Source of the DNA: a virus
DNA length: 46,688 nt
Strand: one strand, 5' to 3'
Virus record (IMG/VR): IMGVR_UViG_3300044620_001600
Span: 1-46,688 of that record
In this document: positions 20,750 to 27,119 of the stretch, one piece after another
Layout: each line of letters opens with the position of its first letter
Numbering within the stretch: position 1 is the first letter of the stretch
Translations under genes and position numbers: made by a program
Notes under the pieces: model-generated
The model's input: only the letters and a program-made list of their open reading frames with translations
Told to the model about the DNA's origin: nothing
Database searches by the model: none

Positions 20750-20980
20750 GATTGTTAATAGGGTTATCGACAATCGAAACCTTTACCCTGACTAGGTTTC
20801 AGGCTTTGTTAATGCCGTTGACGGATCATAGAGGAAAAATAAAAAGGAAGGAATAATAAACAGACTAGACAATAAGAGTGTAAAAAAAATAATATTGGGG
20901 GATAGCGTTAACAGTATCAACAAAGGATGAAACCTATATATATCAAGACTTTCATTGTTAATATCCTTATCTACAATCTA
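20750..20980. repeat. Intergenic element B (~231 bp), diverged copy of 12566-12798
   Basis: This is the same element as at 12566. Its leading hairpin is weaker: GATTGT (20750-20755) pairs with ACAATC (20770-20775), and the inner bases pair with one G-T and one mismatch. So sequence changed while much of the pairing was kept. It stands just before the operator and promoter of the early operon. Confidence 0.8.
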
Positions 20981-21017
20981 TTAACGATAATAACTTAGTT
21001 CTTCTGTACTATTATCT

Positions 21018-21037
21018 TTTTGTAAGTTTTTTGCAAG
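21018..21037 (-). promoter_or_regulatory. Candidate repressor operator upstream of the early promoter
   Basis: The minus strand reads CTTGCAAAAAACTTACAAAA, identical over 20 bases to 26656-26675 between the repressor and the divergent gene. It lies 17 bp upstream of the -35 of the early promoter. A shared 20-bp site at both control regions is what a lysogeny repressor would bind. Confidence 0.7.
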
Positions 21038-21054
21038 TTTTTTTTTAAAAATAC

Positions 21055-21083
21055 TTGACAATTCTAGCAATCTACTATAAGAT
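21055..21083 (+). promoter_or_regulatory. Early operon promoter
   Basis: TTGACA (21055-21060), 17-nt spacer beginning ATTCTAGCA, TAAGAT (21078-21083). The same layout, including the TTCTAG element, occurs at 30211 and (with GTAAAT) at 13125 and 13586. GAGGAG precedes the first ATG at 21110. Confidence 0.8.
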
Positions 21084-21109
21084 TGTATTAATCAAATTTT
21101 AGAGGAGAG

Positions 21110-21403
21110 ATGCTTATCACCCATATCTCGGTAGATTATAGCCAGAAAGTCAATCTTGGCAACTTTGAGTCTGTGAATGTAAGCATAAATATTCATGGGA
21201 AACCAGAAGACGACGAAGATGCTGATGCTTGCTATGAATTTCTTTTAAATCAAGCACAGCAAGTGGTTATGTCGAAACTGCAAGAAATAACAGAGGCTCA
21301 CAGCGTCGCTTGCCCCAGTATTACTAAATATTTTGCTGGTAAAGAAATAGATGAGTTTCCATCATCTATTTATTCTGAATTACAGAGTAACCTCCCGTTT
21401 TAG
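21110..21403 (+). CDS. Conserved-type phage hypothetical protein, first gene of early operon (97 aa)
   Basis: ATG 21110 follows GAGGAGAG. The protein starts with a beta-rich segment (ISVDYSQKVNLGNFESVNVS) and continues with an acidic stretch (KPEDDEDADACYEF) and a helix. Short proteins with the phrase NLGNFESV are common as first genes of phage replication operons, but their function is not known to me. It is 11 nt upstream of the Gp3-like gene and surely co-transcribed. Strong expression is suggested by its consensus promoter and ribosome binding site. Confidence 0.7.
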   Translation: MLITHISVDYSQKVNLGNFESVNVSINIHGKPEDDEDADACYEFLLNQAQQVVMSKLQEITEAHSVACPSITKYFAGKEIDEFPSSIYSELQSNLPF

Positions 21404-21414
21404 GAGTAAAAACA

Positions 21415-22407
21415 ATGCCTATAAAATCTTTGACAACAAGACAAGCCCGGTTTCCTATGCTAGGGAAAATTCGCAAAGGGGGAGAAAAAAAAGAAAACCC
21501 TAAAAGACCTGGCACTCTAATAAGCGGAGATGATTTAGAATATTTTCGCATTGATTCTGATATTCAAGGAATCAACGAAAAATTTACCGCTATTTACGGG
21601 AAAGAGCCTAAGCAATTAGATTGCTTGCTACCTTTTCCTTATACAGACTTGGTATTTCCTTGTTGGATGGAAGATTGGGGAGCTACGGGATTAGTTTCTC
21701 GTTGTGACGAAGAAAAGCAACATATCTACCAACTTAGTGGCAAAATGATTGCCACTAATCCTATCCCGTGCAACCGTCAACAAAACCCTGATGGAAGCTA
21801 TTCAGGGTGTAAATGCAAGCAAGTTGGGCGATTGCAGATTGTTTTACCTAAATTAGGTGAACTAGGATACTTTGAAGTCGAAACCCATTCAAAGTGGGAT
21901 ATTATCGGAGTAACAGAGCAACTACTAGCTATTGAAACATCGGCTGGTAGTTTGATTGGTATCCCTTTTCTATTAGAACGCGGGTCAAGAGAGCTATCTT
22001 ATCCCTTACCAGACGGAAAAAGGGGACGAAAGACTTTTAGTCTTTTATCAATCCGTGTTCACCCTAGCAGAGCGTCTCAAGTTCTAGAAGTCATTGAAAC
22101 AAAAGCCTTTCAACAATTTACGGGAAATGTAGAACCTGTCAGAACTTTAACTCCTGCGTCAACGGGAAACGTAAAATTGTTCAACGCTTCGCAATCACTG
22201 TCAGAGGATCGCAAGCAGGCTGGAATTACTTGGGCTGTAAATCAAGGATTACCTCAACCAGAAGCTTTGCAAATCGCCCAACAAGCAACCTCTGAAAAAG
22301 AATTGGCCGACCTCCTAAAAAAAGCTATAGACGCAAGGCTAAAGCCAGTAATAGAAGTTCGCAGTGAAAATATTGATCCTGGTGAACTTCTCAGTGAAGA
22401 TTTTTAA
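21415..22407 (+). CDS. Gp3-like protein (recombination directionality factor family)
   Basis: This 330-aa protein has the family layout: an N-terminal RFPMLGKIRKGG, then DDLEYFRIDS, then FTAIYGKEPKQLDCLLPFPY. A cysteine set (C83, C97, C119, C132, C134) probably binds zinc, followed by GRLQIVLPKLGELGYFEVET. These match the Gp3-like proteins of actinophages such as phiC31, where gp3 turns serine integrase from integration to excision. In other phages the family is of uncertain function, so the role here is inferred. No integrase lies in this window. It sits second in the early operon, which fits an excision or early-replication role. Confidence 0.72.
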   Translation: MPIKSLTTRQARFPMLGKIRKGGEKKENPKRPGTLISGDDLEYFRIDSDIQGINEKFTAIYGKEPKQLDCLLPFPYTDLVFPCWMEDWGATGLVSRCDEEKQHIYQLSGKMIATNPIPCNRQQNPDGSYSGCKCKQVGRLQIVLPKLGELGYFEVETHSKWDIIGVTEQLLAIETSAGSLIGIPFLLERGSRELSYPLPDGKRGRKTFSLLSIRVHPSRASQVLEVIETKAFQQFTGNVEPVRTLTPASTGNVKLFNASQSLSEDRKQAGITWAVNQGLPQPEALQIAQQATSEKELADLLKKAIDARLKPVIEVRSENIDPGELLSEDF

Positions 22408-22440
22408 TTAGTTGCCAGTTGTCAGTCGTCAGTTATCAGC
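22408..22440 (+). repeat. CAGTTATCAG dispersed repeat
   Basis: TTAGTTGCCAGTTGTCAGTC followed by GTCAGTTATCAGC. Related short repeats occur at 20359, 25278, 25566 and 46371, always between genes. Such repeats are common in cyanobacterial intergenic DNA. Confidence 0.7.
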
Positions 22441-22497
22441 AACCTATAAAGACCTGAAAAGCTAAAAAATCTAAAAATGGAAATTAAGGAGTATTAA

Positions 22498-22917
22498 ATG
22501 AATCTGAATCTCTTAAGTCGTGATTGGTGGGATGAACTGACTTTCCAGCAAATACAAGAAATCTTAGTTGAAAGCAGCAAAAACCAATGGAAAGTTTTAA
22601 GTACAGGACAAGTCGAAAATATTTGCTTGCATGGATTGGTAGCTAACCTAGTTTTTAGTGTAGGTATTGATCAAGTACAGCAATTAAGGGCAGATTTTGA
22701 GATTACTTGCGATTCTGGCAAAACTAAAAAAGTAATCAAGATTAATTTAACATTTGTAGAATTGAAATCTACGAACTTGCTATTTGAAACATTAACAAGT
22801 TTATCGGAATCAAATAATCCGTATATATGGATTAAAGGTAAGGCGATTAATTTTCCAGAAATTACGATTCTTGTTAACGAATGGGGAAAACGCTATGAAG
22901 ACCTAAAAATGCCTTAA
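22498..22917 (+). CDS. Hypothetical protein (139 aa)
   Basis: ATG 22498 follows AAGGAG. It begins with a helical region rich in Trp (LLSRDWWDELTFQQIQEILV) and then appears beta-rich (FEITCDSGKTKKVIKINLTF). No known domain is recognised. It lies in the early operon between the Gp3-like gene and a set of three paralogues to which it does not look related. Confidence 0.65.
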   Translation: MNLNLLSRDWWDELTFQQIQEILVESSKNQWKVLSTGQVENICLHGLVANLVFSVGIDQVQQLRADFEITCDSGKTKKVIKINLTFVELKSTNLLFETLTSLSESNNPYIWIKGKAINFPEITILVNEWGKRYEDLKMP

Positions 22918-22950
22918 AAGTAAAAACTAGCACAATTAGGGAGTAAAACA

Positions 22951-23352
22951 GTGAACATCAACTCGCATCTCAAAGAGGAGCTGTATAAGCTTATGATTAA
23001 AAATAAATATCTCGAATTATCTCTTGACTCAAAAAATTGGATTGATGATTTATTAAAAAAATCTCAAACTAGCCAAATAACTAAAGAGATATTAATCTGG
23101 TGGTGGGAAGGAGATATACAAAAAGGATACGTCTATCTGTACTTATTCGATGGTAAATGGAATCTCTCTTTTATTAATCGGGTTAAATTTTGGGTTATAA
23201 CTATTCTCATGCCTATATGTACAGGAGTTGCTATTCCTTCTCCTCTTAAAAAAGATTTTGATCTTTTCAGAGAAGCTTTAACACTAGCGTCGATTTTTCT
23301 AGCAGAAAAAAGCTGGTATAAAGAAATAACCGACAATACAACTAAGGGGTAA
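22951..23352 (+). CDS. Early-operon paralogue 1 of 3 (133 aa)
   Basis: GTG 22951 follows AGGGAG. It shares with the next two proteins a C-terminal signature of a hydrophobic stretch, then (T)GVAIPSPLKKDFDLFREALT and LASIFLAE. The hydrophobic part (FWVITILMPICTGVAIP) could touch a membrane, or simply be buried. It is the most diverged of the three at its N-terminus. Function unknown. Confidence 0.65.
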   Translation: MNINSHLKEELYKLMIKNKYLELSLDSKNWIDDLLKKSQTSQITKEILIWWWEGDIQKGYVYLYLFDGKWNLSFINRVKFWVITILMPICTGVAIPSPLKKDFDLFREALTLASIFLAEKSWYKEITDNTTKG

Positions 23353-23356
23353 AAAA

Positions 23357-23794
23357 ATGAAAAGCCTGACCTATCGAGTGCTAATCAACTTAAGCTACGC
23401 TAAGTTGCCAACAGAAGCCAAGCAATATGTTGATCGCTTAGTTCTTAAAACATCAAAAAACCCCTTTGTATCAAAACTACTAGAAGGAGTTTATGAAAGC
23501 GTAATCAAAGCAGATGACAATGATATAGAATGTCTTTTAAGCAGTGCATTTATTGACGCTGATTCAAATAGGAAAGTAGGATGTTTTTGGCGTTTTAAAA
23601 CTGCTATACTCCAGTTTATCTTTTCGATTTTAACAGGTGTAGCAATACCTAATCTTCTCAAGAAAAACTATTGTCTTTTTCTACAATCTTTTGTTATAGC
23701 TAGTTACCTTGTAAAGGAGGGTTATGTCATTCTCCCATTGATGGGACTACGAATAAAGCAAGAAACAACTAAAAATAATCTACAGAAGGAGTAA
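23357..23794 (+). CDS. Early-operon paralogue 2 of 3 (145 aa)
   Basis: It starts 5 nt after the previous gene. With the third paralogue it shares LPTEAKQYVDRL near the N-terminus, and with both others a hydrophobic stretch followed by GVAIPNLLKKNYCLFLQSF. It has a KGCFW-type Cys/aromatic region (RKVGCFWRFKTAILQFIF). The three genes are a tandem expansion of one ancestor. No catalytic motif is visible. Confidence 0.65.
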   Translation: MKSLTYRVLINLSYAKLPTEAKQYVDRLVLKTSKNPFVSKLLEGVYESVIKADDNDIECLLSSAFIDADSNRKVGCFWRFKTAILQFIFSILTGVAIPNLLKKNYCLFLQSFVIASYLVKEGYVILPLMGLRIKQETTKNNLQKE

Positions 23795-23798
23795 CCCA

Positions 23799-24209
23799 AT
23801 GGACATTCAACGCGCAATGCTAGTTCAGAGAAAATACAATAGCTTGCCTACCGAAGCTAAACAATACGTTGATACTTTACTATTAGAAGTGAAACAGAAT
23901 CCTAAATTAGACTATTTAGAACTGTTTTATAAATCCGCAATCAAGGGCAATATAATGGATTGTCTTGTTCTTGGTAATTACGATTGGAATCAATCTATTA
24001 CAAAGAAAATAACATTTTGGGTGTGGTTATTTCTTGCTTTTTGTAAGACAGATGTTCCTATCCCTAAACAGTTGAAAAAGGATGCTAACTTGTTTATGGA
24101 AGCTATCGCTATAGCCTCTAATTTTGTAGTAGAGGGTGATTATAAAGAAATATACGGAACGTCTCACATCTGGGGACTAACTTACAACCCAAGCACAACT
24201 GAGGAGTAA
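23799..24209 (+). CDS. Early-operon paralogue 3 of 3 (136 aa)
   Basis: ATG 23799 follows AGAAGGAG. It carries LPTEAKQYVDTLLLEVKQNP, matching paralogue 2, and the VPIPKQLKKDANLFMEA signature of the family. The hydrophobic core region reads FWVWLFLAFCKTD. Its 3' end (GAGGAGTAA) provides the ribosome binding site for the ParB-like gene, so translation of the two is linked. Confidence 0.65.
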   Translation: MDIQRAMLVQRKYNSLPTEAKQYVDTLLLEVKQNPKLDYLELFYKSAIKGNIMDCLVLGNYDWNQSITKKITFWVWLFLAFCKTDVPIPKQLKKDANLFMEAIAIASNFVVEGDYKEIYGTSHIWGLTYNPSTTEE

Positions 24210-24213
24210 CAAA

Positions 24214-25275
24214 ATGAGCGCAAAATCAAGAGACAAAATCAGAACTTATGGGTCTGCAAGAGGAGAGTTAATCGTAGTCGATCCCCAGCTAATTTCTTTC
24301 AGATTAGCCAATGGTCACTTTGTCGGACCAAGAATAGGGCTTCGTAACGACGGCAAAATGCACGTCTTGCCTGATGAAACTCTTTTAACCTTTAGCCTCG
24401 ATTTAATCGAGGTTATCGCAGGGGAAAACGGATGGAATACCCGCGTTACCTACGACTTGGAGTTAATTAAAGAACTAGCCGATAAGATACTGGCATCGGG
24501 AACAATTTATCAACCTTTACACTTGATTGCAGACGGTGATCGACTGTTTCCTATGGACGGGCATCGAAGGGTATTAGCTTGGTTGCTTTTAGCGTCTCAA
24601 GGAATTATTATTCCTAATGTTTCGGCGATTATTAAGCCTCTAATTGGAGGATTGACTGTCCGTGATCTAGAATATCAAATGCTTTCTTACGGCACTGATA
24701 GCGAAAAACTATCGGTGTACGACAAAGCGAAACTGATCAGACGGCATTTACACGAGGATAGATTAGCTGGTTTAACTGAAGAACAGTCCTACCAACAGTT
24801 TTGCGAAAAAACTGGATGGAAAAAATCAGAATATGATCGGACTCTAGAGATTTCTTCGATGTCTAGTCCGACATTAAAAGCAATCGAAGGTAAAGTATCG
24901 GAGACGACTTTACACAATCTTGTAAGGAAAAATGAACTAACACTCTCGGAGAAAGAAAATGTTCTTTTAGAGACTGTAGCTATAGCGGAAGAAAAAGGAA
25001 TAAAAGCCACTGGGGAATTAGTCGAATCGGTAACAGCCAACTTTATAGAGTCTAAAAATCCAACTTTTTTGGACTCTGATGGAAACGTAAAACCCAGTGA
25101 CGAATTAGAGCCAAAACCCGTTAAACTTACTCCCAAAGCTAAGGATATTAAATACCTGCTGATGACCTTAGTAAACGAGGGGAACGCAAGGCAAACAGAC
25201 AATGATACAATGACCGTAGATTTTCCTGTAACTCTTTGGGAAAAACTTATTGATTTTGTAGAGAGATTAAGTTAG
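24214..25275 (+). CDS. ParB/Sulfiredoxin-fold protein (353 aa)
   Basis: The N-terminal half has the ParB-like pattern: a predicted strand-helix region ending DLELIKELADKILASGTIYQ, PLHLIADGDRLFPMDGHRRV and then LAWLLLASQ. GHRR (116-119) is the ParB box II-type motif, the CTP-binding or nuclease-related site in relatives. A helical middle (~175-260) looks like the KorB/HTH segment (DKAKLIRRHLHEDRLAGLTE, then SYQQFCEKTGWKKSEYDRTL). Phage proteins of this kind act in transcription control or plasmid-like partition. The two copies of the 230-bp intergenic element are candidate sites for it, but that is only an idea. ATG 24214 has GAGGAG upstream. Confidence 0.8.
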   Translation: MSAKSRDKIRTYGSARGELIVVDPQLISFRLANGHFVGPRIGLRNDGKMHVLPDETLLTFSLDLIEVIAGENGWNTRVTYDLELIKELADKILASGTIYQPLHLIADGDRLFPMDGHRRVLAWLLLASQGIIIPNVSAIIKPLIGGLTVRDLEYQMLSYGTDSEKLSVYDKAKLIRRHLHEDRLAGLTEEQSYQQFCEKTGWKKSEYDRTLEISSMSSPTLKAIEGKVSETTLHNLVRKNELTLSEKENVLLETVAIAEEKGIKATGELVESVTANFIESKNPTFLDSDGNVKPSDELEPKPVKLTPKAKDIKYLLMTLVNEGNARQTDNDTMTVDFPVTLWEKLIDFVERLS

Positions 25276-25277
25276 GA

Positions 25278-25296
25278 TTAGTTGTCAGTTATCAGT
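25278..25296 (+). repeat. TTAGTTGTCAGTTATCAGT dispersed repeat
   Basis: Another copy of the CAGTTATCAG intergenic repeat, just after the ParB-like gene. A further one follows at 25566-25586 (TTAGCTATCAGTTATCAACTA). Confidence 0.7.
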
Positions 25297-25327
25297 AAAA
25301 AATTACTAAATAAATCAGAGAAAAACA

Positions 25328-25558
25328 ATGAGCCAAAAAATTGACTATTACAGCGATTCTACACAGACTTCACTAATGGCCGAAAAACTAACAGATGTAG
25401 TCGGTGATTTAGTTTTTCCCTTTGCTAGTAAAGAAGAAAAAACAGTCTTTTTTGAATTAATACTTGTAGATTTGTCGCTTTTAGCTTCTAAAGACGGATG
25501 TGTAGCGGCGGGGAATGGGCTAAAAACAATTGAAGCTTTACTATCTAAGTTAGATTAG
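25328..25558 (+). CDS. Hypothetical protein (76 aa)
   Basis: The protein is helical with an acidic character (MSQKIDYYSDSTQTSLMAEK, then FASKEEKTVFFELILVDLSL). No motif is recognised. It is the penultimate gene of the early operon and is followed by a CAGTTATCAG repeat. Confidence 0.6.
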   Translation: MSQKIDYYSDSTQTSLMAEKLTDVVGDLVFPFASKEEKTVFFELILVDLSLLASKDGCVAAGNGLKTIEALLSKLD

Positions 25559-25610
25559 TTTAAAATTAGCTATCAGTTATCAACTAAAAATCAAAACAAT
25601 TAGGAGTATT

Positions 25611-25967
25611 ATGTCTTTTTTCGTCTCAGATTGTCCTTCTCGTCACACAGAGTGGCCTCAGCTTGACCCCGTACAACTGAGTCCAGAAAAAATAGAACAA
25701 GAAAAAAAACAGGCAGAAAAAAAGATTTTTAGAAGTGTTCATTCAAAAAGAATACTTGGGAGTCTAGAAAAAATTGAAATAGTTTACGGATATACAGTTT
25801 ATGTATTTTCTGATGGCAGCCGATGGAGCTTAAAGGATTATTATAGACATTTAGAAAGTATTCCCCTTTACGGTCCGTACTTAAGTGATTATGGAATTAA
25901 CCGAAAAGATAAACAAGGATTTACTCCAGTTGGAACATATCAAGCAACAAATGATATGTTCCAATAA
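25611..25967 (+). CDS. Hypothetical protein, last gene of early operon (118 aa)
   Basis: ATG 25611 follows TTAGGAG. A central lysine-rich helix (SPEKIEQEKKQAEKKIFRSV) leads into a beta-rich, Tyr-rich half (EIVYGYTVYVFSDGSRWSLK, then DYYRHLESIPLYGPYLSDYG). The function is not known. The gene ends 14 nt before a strong palindromic terminator. Confidence 0.6.
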   Translation: MSFFVSDCPSRHTEWPQLDPVQLSPEKIEQEKKQAEKKIFRSVHSKRILGSLEKIEIVYGYTVYVFSDGSRWSLKDYYRHLESIPLYGPYLSDYGINRKDKQGFTPVGTYQATNDMFQ

Positions 25968-25980
25968 ATCTCAAATAAAA

Positions 25981-26009
25981 AACAGAGGGTTAACCCTCTG
26001 TTTTTTTCT
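25981..26009. terminator. Bidirectional terminator between early operon and repressor
   Basis: AACAGAGGG-TTAA-CCCTCTGTT is a perfect 22-nt palindrome (25981-26002) followed by a T-run, and preceded by A-runs so that it also works for the minus-strand repressor gene ending at 26011. Confidence 0.9.
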
Positions 26010-26010
26010 G

Positions 26011-26616
26011 TTATGCCCCGATCAGTTTCTCCTGTAAATATTGGTAAACTTCTTTCTGTAAATCCTTTGGGGCAGAACACAGAAAAGCTTTCACATCTTC
26101 TAGATCGATCTCTTTAATCATCTTCTGCAACTCATCTAGCTTTGAGTAAAGAGACTCAACTTCTTTAATTACAAGCTTTGCTTTAACTTGAGGATCAGCT
26201 TCCTGAAAAAGTTCGGGAACTAAATTAGGATTTTTAATACAATCCTTTTTTTGATTGATTGTATCTTTTAGAAAATCCTGAATTGTTGGCCAGTCGCCAT
26301 TAAGATAATTCACAAAAGAATCTGTATCAAGGCCAAATACAGCAGCTAGTAATCGCATATTCCCTAGATCAGGGCAACTAGCGATATTTTTTAGCTCCCA
26401 GTTTTGAACCGCTCCCCCAGAAAATTCTGTGCCAGGTAATCCCAATCGCCGGCCTTCTTTTAGTATCCACTCAGTAAATTCGGCTTGGGTCATGCCTAGC
26501 CCCATCCTTTTTGCCTTAATAGTGTCGGACATTTTGCTTATCCCTTTTTCTGTCAAAGCCGAGGCTTTTACTCGTTTGCGAGGTGTTCCGTCGCTATTGA
26601 ATCGTGGTGTAGCCAT
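26011..26616 (-). CDS. HTH (Xre/cI-like) transcriptional repressor (201 aa)
   Basis: Residues ~30-85 form a helix-turn-helix of the lambda-repressor class (LGMTQAEFTEWILKE, then a GGAVQNWELKNI recognition stretch, then LLAAVFGLD). The C-terminal half is a charged helical region suited to oligomerisation (VKAKLVIKEVESLYSKLDEL); no LexA-type peptidase is visible. It is divergent from the small RHH gene at 26731 and is the natural candidate for the lysogeny repressor. Its promoter reads TTGTAA, 18 nt, TAAGAT on the minus strand. The 20-bp CTTGCAAAAAACTTACAAAA site overlaps this promoter, and a TAAGATA/TATCTTA palindrome covers the -10, so it probably controls itself. Confidence 0.82.
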   Translation of the reverse strand: MATPRFNSDGTPRKRVKASALTEKGISKMSDTIKAKRMGLGMTQAEFTEWILKEGRRLGLPGTEFSGGAVQNWELKNIASCPDLGNMRLLAAVFGLDTDSFVNYLNGDWPTIQDFLKDTINQKKDCIKNPNLVPELFQEADPQVKAKLVIKEVESLYSKLDELQKMIKEIDLEDVKAFLCSAPKDLQKEVYQYLQEKLIGA

Positions 26617-26631
26617 AAAAGTGTATTTTGA

Positions 26632-26649
26632 TAAGATACCCTTATCTTA
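26632..26649. promoter_or_regulatory. Operator-like palindrome over the repressor -10
   Basis: TAAGATA-CCCT-TATCTTA, perfect 7-bp arms. It overlaps a second inverted repeat, GATAAG-ATACC-CTTATC, at 26630-26646. On the minus strand it contains the TAAGAT -10 of the repressor gene. Confidence 0.65.
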
Positions 26650-26655
26650 CACTAC

Positions 26656-26685
26656 CTTGCAAAAAACTTACAAAAAACTTACAAA
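26656..26685 (+). promoter_or_regulatory. Direct-repeat operator between divergent regulators
   Basis: CTTGCAAAAAACTTACAAAA at 26656-26675, followed by a second AAAAAACTTACAAA. The first 20 bases recur in inverted orientation at 21018-21037. Likely binding site for the HTH repressor. Confidence 0.7.
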
Positions 26686-26700
26686 CAATCTCAACTTTTA

Positions 26701-26723
26701 TGATATAATACAGAAAATTCTGT
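26701..26723 (+). promoter_or_regulatory. Extended -10 promoter and ACAGAAAATTCTGT palindrome
   Basis: TGATATAAT (26701-26709) is an extended -10 without a good -35. It abuts the palindrome ACAGAA-AA-TTCTGT (26710-26723), placed at the start of the transcript of the RHH gene (ATG 26731). An almost identical palindrome lies at 46340. Confidence 0.65.
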
Positions 26724-26730
26724 ATAAACT

Positions 26731-26979
26731 ATGTCTGCCAATCAAGATGCTCCAATAAAAGTTGTGTCAATCCGGGTTAAGAAAGAACTATGGGACGAGA
26801 TGTGCCAAAGATCAGAGATTTTAGGACTAAAAACCCAAGAGGCAATTGAAATTGCACTAAAATCTTACCTTTTTATCCCCATTGACACCGAACTCACTGC
26901 CAGAAAAGAAAGCGAAGATGCCTTTTACAACTCTTTGTATAACCTAAAACCTAAGCGTAGCAAGGATTTGCAGATGTAG
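26731..26979 (+). CDS. Ribbon-helix-helix type regulator, Cro-like position (82 aa)
   Basis: The N-terminal half has the RHH pattern: a basic strand (IKVVSIRVKKELWDEM) followed by two helices (CQRSEILGLKTQEAIEIALK). The C-terminal tail is charged. It is divergently transcribed from the HTH repressor, the position taken by Cro-type regulators, and has a palindrome at its transcript start, a likely site for autoregulation. There is hardly any leader (8 nt between palindrome and ATG) and no Shine-Dalgarno sequence, so it may be translated from a near-leaderless mRNA. Confidence 0.72.
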   Translation: MSANQDAPIKVVSIRVKKELWDEMCQRSEILGLKTQEAIEIALKSYLFIPIDTELTARKESEDAFYNSLYNLKPKRSKDLQM

Positions 26980-27062
26980 TGTAAGTGTAGTATTTACCGA
27001 TCAAGAAAATTCTGCTAGGATAGTAGATACCTTGATTTGTTCTAATCCACCTTATCCCCCCA

Positions 27063-27087
27063 ACAAAAAACCCGCTCGGAAGCGGGT
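27063..27087 (-). terminator. Minus-strand terminator upstream of the primase gene
   Basis: ACCCGCT-CGGA-AGCGGGT (27070-27087) is preceded on the + strand by CAACAAAAAA, which is a T-run for transcription on the minus strand. It would stop minus-strand transcripts from entering the repressor region. There is no T-run on the + side. Confidence 0.65.
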
Positions 27088-27119
27088 CGTGTAAACAAAA
27101 CACTTTTTATATAGAAACT

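Noticed and set aside
26429-26758. + strand 109-codon frame over the repressor start
   Set aside because: It is antisense to the repressor and its intergenic control region, with no ribosome binding site.
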